64,000 nt of DNA from Ruminococcus sp. (GTDB lineage Bacteria > Bacillota > Clostridia > Oscillospirales > Ruminococcaceae), in the NCBI GenBank assembly GCA_017470535.1, contig JAFUYP010000009.1:23345-87344 (forward strand). Reading direction: 5' to 3'. Shown here in pieces: positions 53,149 to 61,208 of this stretch (positions within the stretch are counted from its first letter, which is position 1; each line of letters opens with the position of its first letter). Made by a program: the position numbers and the translations under genes. The notes beneath the pieces are model-generated. The model had not been told where the DNA came from and searched no databases. It was given only the letters and a program-made list of their open reading frames with translations.

Positions 53149-54636
53149 TCAATAGCAGATCTTTTTGAGTATTTCTAATACCTTGCGGTTATATGGGTCT
53201 GCATCTATGAGTATTTCGGGGACTACAGGCTTGCCTTTTGAACCGTTTTTATAAAAGGAAATAATATCGTTTATAAGGGTCTCAGTGTCAGTGTTCAGTA
53301 TAGCACTTATCTCGGGAGTCAGCTGTGATGTGTCTTTGGGAGGCAATAAGAGAGATTTGTCAGAATACATCAGCTCCGGGAATTCTTCTTCTATGTACAT
53401 AAGTGTCTCAAAATCCCTTTTTGCGGCTTCCGGGTCATCATCGACGAGATAAATGCAGCCAAGCTCTGTTTCAAGATCGGTGGTTTCTTTTATAATATCT
53501 GTTTTGCCGGCATTTTCTAACCAGCCCGAATAATAAGAACTCATATTTAGTATTATCGGTATAATTCCCGATGAAGAAATGCTTTTGTCTTTGTCACTGT
53601 AAAAATCTTTGATATAGCCTTTTCTTATGGGGTGATATGGTTTTTTTAGAAAAGCACTGTGATAACTGCTGTCAAGCATACAATCAAGCACAACGTCTGT
53701 TTCATGATAACCAAATACCTTGTTAAGAAATCCGCTCGGGGAGCTTCCTCCCATTACACGGCAGTTAGCTTCAATAAGTACAGGCCCTTTTTCATCTATC
53801 ATGTATTCGCCGTGGACAGGCCCATCCGTTATGCCGAGTGCTTTGACTGTTTTAAAGGCATATTCTACAAGCTCTCTTTCTTTTTGTCCAAGCTTTGTTA
53901 TGGCTTCCTGACCTCTGTATACTATGAAACCTGTCGGCAGCTTCTTTTTATAATACTTAAATACTGATGTTAAGGCAGGTACTCCGTTTCTGCTGATAGT
54001 ATTTACGATATATTCTTCGCCGAAAATACGCTCCTGCACCATAAGACGGTTCTCTGATTCGCCGAACATATTCTCAGCAGACTGTTCCTGTCTGAACGCA
54101 TCTAAAAGCTCATCTTTACCGTGTATCAGATGAACGCCGACAGAAGCAACTCCGTGAACGTGTTTTAGTACAACGTCCTCATGCCCGAGCTTTTCAAGAA
54201 ACTTTATGCAGTCATCGGGTGAGGACGCTTCTTCACTGCGAATGTATCTAAGACCTGCTTTTTTAAGAGCATCCTGCATTGAAGTCTTTTGTGTCATATT
54301 TGCTATGATCGAATATGGATTTCCCGTCAGCCCCAGGTCATCTGCAAGGCGTGTGCCGATCACAACGCCCTCTTCGCTGCCTGCAAGCACAAGAACTGGG
54401 TCAAGGTCATGTATCATTTTCAGCGTCACATTGTAATCTTTGTCTTCTTTAATTATCTTAATTGGATATTTTATCCTTGAATATTTTATTTTTCGCTCCT
54501 CGTCCATAAGCCTTCTTGCATAGCCGTCGGGAATGTAGGATTCAAGTATGACAGGCTCGAAGCCCCTTTGTTTTATATCTTCAAGAAAGTTGAATGCAGT
54601 AGACATCGGTTCGGCAACTACTATGACCCTTTTCAT
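53149..54636 (-). CDS. ATP-grasp ligase (L-amino acid ligase-like)
   Basis: A 495-residue ATP-grasp protein. The central domain has the binding lysine (DVVLKHVHGVASVGV), the MVQERIFGEEYIVN strand and the metal site GEYMIDEKGPVLIEANCRVMGG (Glu and Asn ligands). It resembles peptide-forming ligases such as BacD. The gene overlaps the MATE exporter gene (ATGA) and follows it on the minus strand. Such a pair (ligase plus exporter) occurs in dipeptide pathways such as bacilysin, but the substrate is unknown. Confidence 0.78.
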   Translation of the reverse strand: MKRVIVVAEPMSTAFNFLEDIKQRGFEPVILESYIPDGYARRLMDEERKIKYSRIKYPIKIIKEDKDYNVTLKMIHDLDPVLVLAGSEEGVVIGTRLADDLGLTGNPYSIIANMTQKTSMQDALKKAGLRYIRSEEASSPDDCIKFLEKLGHEDVVLKHVHGVASVGVHLIHGKDELLDAFRQEQSAENMFGESENRLMVQERIFGEEYIVNTISRNGVPALTSVFKYYKKKLPTGFIVYRGQEAITKLGQKERELVEYAFKTVKALGITDGPVHGEYMIDEKGPVLIEANCRVMGGSSPSGFLNKVFGYHETDVVLDCMLDSSYHSAFLKKPYHPIRKGYIKDFYSDKDKSISSSGIIPIILNMSSYYSGWLENAGKTDIIKETTDLETELGCIYLVDDDPEAAKRDFETLMYIEEEFPELMYSDKSLLLPPKDTSQLTPEISAILNTDTETLINDIISFYKNGSKGKPVVPEILIDADPYNRKVLEILKKICY

Positions 54637-56387
54637 TTCTCATTCGCTCCTATCGTAAGACTTGTTGAATTCAAGCCGAAAATATACTCATGTTTTATCT
54701 TAAACAGTCCTGTCAGCAGTCGTTCGTTTGGAGTTATCTCTCCCTCACTGCTTTTTATGGGATAAAATGGTTCTCCTGAGCTTCTGCAGGTGAGGATATA
54801 TTCACTGCCGTTTGTACTTATAAGAAGATCAACGGCAGTGTCTGCTCCGCACCTGTTGATTATATAAACTGCTATTTCCTCGGCGGCAAGACATATCTTA
54901 TCAGAGGTTTTAGTATCTATACAGCCTCTGGCAAGGTCTTTGCTTATCATAATGCCTATTTCAGCTGCGTTTTTAAGTGAACTTACCGAATAGCTGCAAA
55001 CAGCTTTTAGTGGATACTGCTCATCTAAAAGCAGTACGGGTGAGTATCTGCCATTTGTGCTTTTTACAATAATATGGTTTATTACGGCTATAAGGCTAAG
55101 TATCAGTACCATGCTTATAGGGAATGCTGCTATCAGCCCGTATCCGCCAAACAGGATATAAAGTATCCCACCTATAAGCGGAATGGAAACGACTTTATCA
55201 AGAACGCCAAGCATTGTAGCGTACATACTCCTGTCGAGCGTATTATATATATCCCTCAGCACAAGCAGCACGCAGCGCATAGGGTAATACATGACGTAGA
55301 TACGGATAAGTCTGCTGATAAGGTATATCGTGTCCGACTCGCGGATATTGAATATGGCAGCAATATGCTCCGGGAATACGGCGAATATGACGGACAATAC
55401 AGTGCAGACTGCTACTATCATCACAGTGACACGTTTGCTAAGACTGCGGATACCGTAATAATCGCCTTCGCCTTTGAGCATGGCGGCAAAAGAGGCATTA
55501 TTATCAACGATGCCTGTAAGTGCGATAGATATGACAGAGTCGAGCTGAGCGAACAGTGACATTACTGCTACGCCGCTAAGACCGAATGAACGGTTCATAA
55601 AATGATTGCAGAAAACTGTTGTTACCATATAGCCTGCCTGCACACTGCCTGAAGGAATACCTTTTTTTACTATCTCTATCACACGCCGGCGTGTATCTGA
55701 GACCCTGCAAAGCTTTAAGGATATTTTACCGGAAAACCAGACAGACAGCAGGATCGTTAGAACGATACTATATGAAACAAGTGTTGCCAGTGCCGCACCT
55801 TCGCAGCCCATACCGCATACCTGTATAAAGATAATATCAAGAATGATATTTAACACATTTGCTGAGAGAACTATTCCCATGGAAAGGAAAGGCTTTCCGA
55901 CAATGGGAAGAAAAAAGCTTGTGTGCATAAGAAGTATGCCCACAGGTGCAAAAAAACTCAGTACATTTATATATACATCAAACGCTGCCCTCAGCTCGGC
56001 AGGGCAGCCGAAAACATCTCCGAGTACGGAATGAAAGACCATGAGAAGTATTAAAAGGAGTATTCCCAGGAATAGAGCTATGACTGTCGATAATGTAAAG
56101 AACTGATCGGCGTTTTTATTATCCTTCTTTCCAAGACACTCTGCAAAGAGGATAGAGCCGCCGAGTCCTGTTACAGTGTAGATAAATGCTACTGCCAGAA
56201 CTATCGGCAAACCGAGGTTTATGATCGCAAAAGCGTCTGAACTGAGCAAATGCGAAACGACCATGCTGTCTGCAAATTCGCTGAGCGAGATACCGACTGC
56301 TGTCAGCATCGCAGGTATCATAAAATGGATATATTTCTTATTGAGCAACGCACCTGTCCTTTTGTATTTTGAAGTGCTTTTATCCAT
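54633..56387 (-). CDS. MATE-family exporter with C-terminal ATPase-like domain
   Basis: A 584-residue protein. Residues about 20-450 form a 12-helix MATE transporter (AMLTAVGISLSEFADSMVVSHLL at the start). The last 130 residues resemble an RsbW/SpoIIAB-type histidine-kinase ATPase (ICLAAEEIAVYIINRCGADTAVDLLIS, then RSSGEPFYPI). The Asp of the usual DxGxPF motif reads Ser, so ATP binding may be lost. ATG 56387 is 12 bases after AAAGGAG. Coupled to the ATP-grasp gene. Confidence 0.75.
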   Translation of the reverse strand: MDKSTSKYKRTGALLNKKYIHFMIPAMLTAVGISLSEFADSMVVSHLLSSDAFAIINLGLPIVLAVAFIYTVTGLGGSILFAECLGKKDNKNADQFFTLSTVIALFLGILLLILLMVFHSVLGDVFGCPAELRAAFDVYINVLSFFAPVGILLMHTSFFLPIVGKPFLSMGIVLSANVLNIILDIIFIQVCGMGCEGAALATLVSYSIVLTILLSVWFSGKISLKLCRVSDTRRRVIEIVKKGIPSGSVQAGYMVTTVFCNHFMNRSFGLSGVAVMSLFAQLDSVISIALTGIVDNNASFAAMLKGEGDYYGIRSLSKRVTVMIVAVCTVLSVIFAVFPEHIAAIFNIRESDTIYLISRLIRIYVMYYPMRCVLLVLRDIYNTLDRSMYATMLGVLDKVVSIPLIGGILYILFGGYGLIAAFPISMVLILSLIAVINHIIVKSTNGRYSPVLLLDEQYPLKAVCSYSVSSLKNAAEIGIMISKDLARGCIDTKTSDKICLAAEEIAVYIINRCGADTAVDLLISTNGSEYILTCRSSGEPFYPIKSSEGEITPNERLLTGLFKIKHEYIFGLNSTSLTIGANEK

Positions 56388-56492
56388 TTTTTTGTACAAC
56401 TCCTTTGCGACATCTGTTTTTAAATGGTGGTCAATCCCTGGAATTTTTCTGCACTATTAATATGAAGATCTCTACCAATTTGTGTAATAATA

Positions 56493-56521
56493 AAAAAAGC
56501 TGGGAGCGTTTATGCTCCCAG
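56493..56521 (-). terminator. Terminator after leuA
   Basis: On the minus strand CTGGGAGC and GCTCCCAG (56500-56521) form the stem and seven U follow (56493-56499). The gap 56400-56490 shows no other gene. Confidence 0.88.
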
Positions 56522-56532
56522 TGAAATAATAC

Positions 56533-58209
56533 TTACTTTTTGCTTTCAAGAGCATTATTAATTGCAGACACAAGTGCCTTGATAGATGAAACAATAATGT
56601 CTGAATGTCTGCCGACACCCCAGCAGGTCTTGGTCTTATCTCCGTTTGTGATGCCGACGTAGGATACGGCTTCTGAGGTGGTCTTTCTTTCGAGTGCGTG
56701 CTCGGTATATGTTTCAACGTTGAAGCTGATGTCGAGCAGCTTTGAAAGTGCATTTGCTACTGCGTCAAGTCTGCCGTTGCCGTCTGCATGGGCTTCTACT
56801 ACCTTGCCCTTATAGTTTGCCTTAACAGCAGCGCCTATAACGCCGTCAGCCTTCTGGACGTAGTGTGCTTCATCGACACTTAAAATATCAGACTTGTTGA
56901 GGTATTCCTTCTTGAAGATGTCATATACCTCGTCAGGCTTTAATTCCTTATGCGCTCTGTCGGAAACGCCCTTTACCTTATAGCCGAAGTCCTCTCTCAT
57001 CTTCTTGGGAAGGTCAAAGCCGAACTGGTTCTGTAAGATGAATCCTATACCGCCCTTGCCGGACTGTGAGTTTATCCTGATGACGTCGCCGTCGTATTCA
57101 CGGCCTACATCGTGAGGGTCTATCGGGAGATAGGGAACAGTCCACTCGTGGAGGTTCTTCTCTTTTCTGTAATTCATACCCTTGGCTATTGCGTCCTGAT
57201 GCGAGCCTGAGAATGCTGCAAATACAAGTGCGCCGCAGTATGGGCTCCTTACATTGACCTTCATTCTGGTCACTCTCTCATAAAGCTCGACGAGCGACGG
57301 CATATCCGAGAAATCGAGCTTCGGGTCAACGCCGTGGCTGAACATATTCATAGCAAGTGTTATGATGTCAACGTTACCTGTTCTCTCGCCGTTGCCGAAG
57401 CAGGTACCCTCGATCCTGTCTGCGCCTGCTAAAAGACCCAACTCTGAATCGGCAACTGCACTGCCCCTGTCGTTGTGGGGGTGGAGAGATACGATGACAT
57501 TCTCTCTGTTATGGAGCACGGAGCACATATACTCTATCTGTGATGCGTAAACGTGAGGCATACTCATCTCAACAGTAACAGGGAGATTGATTATCACCTT
57601 ATTGTCAGCGTCCGGCTGCCAGATGTCAATAACGGCATTGCAGATGTCTCTTGCAAACTCCATCTCAGTACCTGTAAAGCTCTCGGGCGAATACTCAAAG
57701 GTTATATGACCCTTTGCCTTTTTCTTATATTCGTTGCAGAGTGTCGCACCGTCTGTGGCTATCTTAATGATCTCCTCTTTGCTCTTTCTGAACACCTGCT
57801 CACGCTGTGCGACAGATGTGGAATTATACAGGTGTACGACTGCGTGCTTAGCGCCGTCGATAGCCTCAAAGGTCTTTTTGATGATATGCTCTCTTGACTG
57901 GGTGAGCACCTGTATAGTAACATCGTCGGGTATCATGTTTTTTTCTATAAGCGTGCGGCAGAATTCATATTCTGTATCGGACGCTGCCGGGAAGCCTATC
58001 TCTATCTCCTTGAAGCCTATATCAACGAGCTTCTGGAAAAACTCGAGCTTTTCGTCCAGGCTCATAGGGATTATGAGCGCCTGATTACCGTCACGCAGGT
58101 CAACTGAACACCATGCAGGTGCTTTGTCGATGTATTCCTTCTTTGTCCACTCATAGCAGGGGACGGGCGGCATAAAATAGCCTCTTTTATACTTATCAAA
58201 ATTTTTCAT
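56533..58209 (-). CDS. leuA: 2-isopropylmalate synthase
   Basis: A 558-residue enzyme of the LeuA type-2 group, making 2-isopropylmalate from acetyl-CoA and 2-oxoisovalerate, the first step of leucine synthesis. The N-terminal barrel has SVDLRDGNQALIIPM (catalytic Arg and Asp), the metal site VSLHPHNDRGSAVADSELG, and a C-terminal regulatory domain (about 430-558, leucine feedback). ATG 58209 is 8 bases after AAAGGAAA; an earlier ATG at 58227 is too far upstream of it. Control by a leucine-type T-box lies upstream. Confidence 0.92.
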   Translation of the reverse strand: MKNFDKYKRGYFMPPVPCYEWTKKEYIDKAPAWCSVDLRDGNQALIIPMSLDEKLEFFQKLVDIGFKEIEIGFPAASDTEYEFCRTLIEKNMIPDDVTIQVLTQSREHIIKKTFEAIDGAKHAVVHLYNSTSVAQREQVFRKSKEEIIKIATDGATLCNEYKKKAKGHITFEYSPESFTGTEMEFARDICNAVIDIWQPDADNKVIINLPVTVEMSMPHVYASQIEYMCSVLHNRENVIVSLHPHNDRGSAVADSELGLLAGADRIEGTCFGNGERTGNVDIITLAMNMFSHGVDPKLDFSDMPSLVELYERVTRMKVNVRSPYCGALVFAAFSGSHQDAIAKGMNYRKEKNLHEWTVPYLPIDPHDVGREYDGDVIRINSQSGKGGIGFILQNQFGFDLPKKMREDFGYKVKGVSDRAHKELKPDEVYDIFKKEYLNKSDILSVDEAHYVQKADGVIGAAVKANYKGKVVEAHADGNGRLDAVANALSKLLDISFNVETYTEHALERKTTSEAVSYVGITNGDKTKTCWGVGRHSDIIVSSIKALVSAINNALESKK

Positions 58210-58330
58210 ATTTATCTTTCCTTTCATTATTTACGGTTTTTATTATTTGCCTATTTGTTGGCTTTATAGTCGTGCTACTCCGCCGCAGGGCAGGAGCAAG
58301 CTATTCTTTTTTATCATCTTCTGCCCTCCT

Positions 58331-58494
58331 TAGGGTGTGTTGACACTAAGCCTAACACACGTCTTTTTGGCTGTTTTTGCCCCGTTCGTCGTTAAAAATC
58401 CTTGCAGGGCGTCAGCCCAACTGCGGATTTTTGCCTTGAACGGAACAAAAACATCTCAAAAATCCGCATATTAGTTTAGTGTCAACACACCCTA
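58331..58494. mobile_element. TA-flanked MITE between the T-box and leuA
   Basis: A 164-bp element with perfect 19-bp terminal inverted repeats TAGGGTGTGTTGACACTAA (58331-58349) and its complement (58476-58494). The outer TA at both ends fits a TA target, as used by IS630/Tc1-mariner transposases. There is no coding frame. It contains partial inner repeats (GTTTTTGCCCCGTTC and GAACGGAACAAAAAC). It lies inside the leuA leader, after the T-box terminator. Confidence 0.75.
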
Positions 58495-58502
58495 GTTCAA
58501 AA

Positions 58503-58765
58503 ACAAAAAACCCCATCTTCATTTGAAGACGAGGACATACCCGTGTTACCACTTCATTTCATATACAGCTCACGCTGCATACCTTAGCCGTATCTCATAA
58601 TACGCTTTCCTGTAACGTGGAAAAAACGTGTGCCGCTACTAAGATTCACCGTACCTGCTCGGGGAGGAGTTATTTCCCTTTACCGCTGCCGGCTCACACC
58701 ACACCGCCGACTCTCTGAAAACTGACAAAAGGCTTTTGTTCCCTTCATTGCATTTATTCCTATTA
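58503..58765 (-). promoter_or_regulatory. T-box riboswitch (leucine type) controlling leuA
   Basis: Read on the minus strand, the leader has the AGAGAG-type stem I (CAGAGAGTCGGCGGTG), the loop ACTCCTCCCCGAG, and GGTGAATCTTAGTAG, in which the triplet CTT before AGTAG is the likely specifier, a leucine codon. The T-box GTGGTAACACGGG (about 58541-58553) and a terminator CCTCGTCTTC/GAAGATGGGG with a U run (58505-58534) follow. Uncharged tRNA-Leu would relieve termination and raise leuA. Confidence 0.88.
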
Positions 58766-58770
58766 CTGTT

Positions 58771-58799
58771 ATTATATTACATTTTGAAGATTTTGTCAA
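58771..58799 (-). promoter_or_regulatory. Promoter of the T-box/leuA transcript
   Basis: On the minus strand TTGACA (58794-58799), 17 bases, TATAAT (58771-58776), a consensus promoter just before the T-box. Confidence 0.87.
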
Positions 58800-58861
58800 G
58801 TGGTTTTTAATTTTTTTACAATTAGGGATTTTCACCCGGGGCAGTTTTGTAAATGTTGACA

Positions 58862-58890
58862 TTGACAGAAAAATATAAATGTAGTATAAT
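58862..58890 (+). promoter_or_regulatory. Promoter of galT
   Basis: TTGACA (58862-58867), a 17-base spacer and TATAAT (58885-58890), 42 bases before the galT start. Confidence 0.85.
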
Positions 58891-58931
58891 TAATGTGTAT
58901 GACGCAAACTTTTACAAAAGAGGTAAATACT

Positions 58932-60434
58932 ATGATAAATGAAAGCATAAAAAAGCTCGTGACATACGGTCTTGAAACGGGTCTTATCACTGAAACTGAC
59001 CGTGTATATACAATTAACAGGCTGCTTGAAGCGCTCTCTCTTGATTCTTATGAGGAGCCGCAGCAGGAGTTTGGGGACATAGACCTTGAAGCCACTCTTA
59101 AAGAGCTGCTCGACTATGCCTGCGAGAAATGGCTTTGCGAGGACAGTGTTGTTTATAGGGATCTGTTTGATACAAAGCTCATGGGCTTGCTGACACCAAG
59201 ACCGAGCGAGGTAAACCAAAGGTTCTGGTTTACATACGATCACCCGTCACCTATGGCGGCGACTGATTATTTTTACAAGCTGTCCCGTGATACCGACTAC
59301 ATACGCCGCTACCGCATAAAGCGTGATATGCACTGGCTCGCTGACACGGAATACGGAAAGCTCGACATAACGATAAATCTTTCAAAGCCTGAAAAGGACC
59401 CGAAGGCTATCGCCGCTGCAAAGAACGCAAAGCAGTCTGGCTACCCGAAGTGTCTTTTATGCTATGAAAACGTAGGGTATGCAGGCAGGGTGAACCACCC
59501 GGCAAGGCAGAACCACCGCATTATTTCGCTTGATATAAATGGTGAGGACTGGGGATTACAGTATTCGCCGTATGTATACTACAACGAGCATTGTATACTT
59601 TTCAACAAAAAGCACACCCCTATGGTGATAGACAAGAATGCTTTCAAAAAACTGTTTGACTTTGTAAGGCAGTTCCCGCATTATTTCATAGGCTCAAATG
59701 CCGATCTGCCGATAGTTGGCGGCTCGATACTGGCGCACGAGCATTTCCAGGGCGGACATTATGATTTTGCTATGGCGAAAGCGCCTGTTGAGCGTGAGGT
59801 GACGTTCAAGGGGTTTGAAGATGTAAGTGCAGGTATTGTAAAATGGCCTATGTCTGTCATCAGGATAAGCTCGCAGGACAGCGAGAGGCTTGTAGAGCTT
59901 GCTGACAGGATACTTGATAAATGGCGTGGGTACACCGATGAAGAGGCGTTTATATTCGCTGAAACTGACGGTGAGCCGCACAACACTATCACGCCGATAG
60001 CAAGAATGAGGGATAACAGGTTCGAGCTTGATCTGGTGCTTAGAAACAATATCACGACCGAGGAGCATCCGCTCGGTGTTTATCACCCCCATGCAGAGCT
60101 TCATCACATAAAGAAAGAAAACATAGGGCTTATTGAGGTAATGGGGCTGGCAGTTCTTCCGTCAAGGCTAAAAGCTGAAATGGAGCGCCTTGCAGATGTT
60201 TTGATAAACAAGGGCGTTGACGCTGTAAGAGATGACGAGGTGCTGAAAATTCACGCTGACTGGGCAGAGGAGTTTACTCTCAGGCGTGAGGTGAACAAAG
60301 AAAACGTCAACGAAGTTATCCGGGACGAGATAGGTAAGGTATTTGCCAAAGTGCTTGAACACGCAGGAGTTTACAAGCGTGATGAAAAGGGTACTGCATT
60401 TTTTGACAGATTTATTGAGTATGTAAATAAATAG
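58932..60434 (+). CDS. galT: UDP-glucose-hexose-1-phosphate uridylyltransferase (class II)
   Basis: A 500-residue GalT of the Firmicute class II type. The active-site region is GGSILAHEHFQGGHYDF, and the N-terminal half has LTPRPSEVNQRFWFTYDHPSPMAATDYFY. It converts galactose-1-phosphate with UDP-glucose to UDP-galactose (Leloir pathway). ATG 58932 follows AGAGGT; upstream in-frame starts lie within the promoter region. galK and galE are not adjacent; the next gene is a PIG-L deacetylase. Confidence 0.93.
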   Translation: MINESIKKLVTYGLETGLITETDRVYTINRLLEALSLDSYEEPQQEFGDIDLEATLKELLDYACEKWLCEDSVVYRDLFDTKLMGLLTPRPSEVNQRFWFTYDHPSPMAATDYFYKLSRDTDYIRRYRIKRDMHWLADTEYGKLDITINLSKPEKDPKAIAAAKNAKQSGYPKCLLCYENVGYAGRVNHPARQNHRIISLDINGEDWGLQYSPYVYYNEHCILFNKKHTPMVIDKNAFKKLFDFVRQFPHYFIGSNADLPIVGGSILAHEHFQGGHYDFAMAKAPVEREVTFKGFEDVSAGIVKWPMSVIRISSQDSERLVELADRILDKWRGYTDEEAFIFAETDGEPHNTITPIARMRDNRFELDLVLRNNITTEEHPLGVYHPHAELHHIKKENIGLIEVMGLAVLPSRLKAEMERLADVLINKGVDAVRDDEVLKIHADWAEEFTLRREVNKENVNEVIRDEIGKVFAKVLEHAGVYKRDEKGTAFFDRFIEYVNK

Positions 60435-60447
60435 AAAGAGATACTGA

Positions 60448-61197
60448 ATGGATATTTTTAAGAACAAGGAAAAGAGAAAAACTCTTATAATAGTGCTTAT
60501 CATTGTGCTGGTAACAGCGCTTGTCGCTGTTACGGGGTACAAGGTATACAGGTTCTTTGATGCGCATGATATCGCGCCGCTCGAGCAGGTGACACTTGAC
60601 GGGCTGAATATTGAAAAAGCTGACAAGCTGATGATAGTTGCTCACCCTGATGATGAAACTATCTGGGGCGGCGGTCATCTTATGGACGGCGGTTATCTGG
60701 TGGTGAGCGTTACAGGCGGCAGGAACGAGGAAAGAAAGAACGAGTTTATAAACGCTGTAAGGCTTTCGGGGAATGTGCCGCTGATACTTGATTACCCCGA
60801 TAAGGTAAACGGCTTTCGTGACAGCTGGAATGCCGTATACGACCAGATACATGATGACCTTACAAAGATAATGGCGCTCAAAAACTGGCGGTATGTCGTG
60901 ACGCACAATCCGCACGGTGAGTATGCACACGCTCATCATCAGATGACGAGCAAGCTGACGACTGCGGTATTCAATGAGTGCGGCAATGTGCCGAGGCTTT
61001 ATTATTTCGGAAAGTATTACAGGGCGGTCGATCTTCCAAAGCACGTTGATGAGCTGACGCCTATAAGCACAGAGCAGATGCTTTTTAAGTCGGCGCTCGA
61101 AAGATGCCACGCATCGCAGGAATTTGTATTTGACGGGCTTCGTCACATGATGCCATATGAGGAATGGACGTTATACGACCCGTCTGCTAAAAAGTGA
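60448..61197 (+). CDS. Membrane-anchored PIG-L/LmbE-family deacetylase
   Basis: A 249-residue protein with one N-terminal membrane helix (about 12-31) and an outside zinc deacetylase domain: IVAHPDDETIWGGGHL (metal and catalytic Asp) and NPHGEYAHAHHQMT (second metal site). The family removes acetyl groups from N-acetylglucosaminyl conjugates. It acts outside the membrane, so a cell-surface glycan is likely. It lies 13 bases after galT and overlaps the upstream reach of the YfhO-like frame. Confidence 0.85.
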   Translation: MDIFKNKEKRKTLIIVLIIVLVTALVAVTGYKVYRFFDAHDIAPLEQVTLDGLNIEKADKLMIVAHPDDETIWGGGHLMDGGYLVVSVTGGRNEERKNEFINAVRLSGNVPLILDYPDKVNGFRDSWNAVYDQIHDDLTKIMALKNWRYVVTHNPHGEYAHAHHQMTSKLTTAVFNECGNVPRLYYFGKYYRAVDLPKHVDELTPISTEQMLFKSALERCHASQEFVFDGLRHMMPYEEWTLYDPSAKK

Positions 61198-61208
61198 AAG
61201 AGTGTTTT

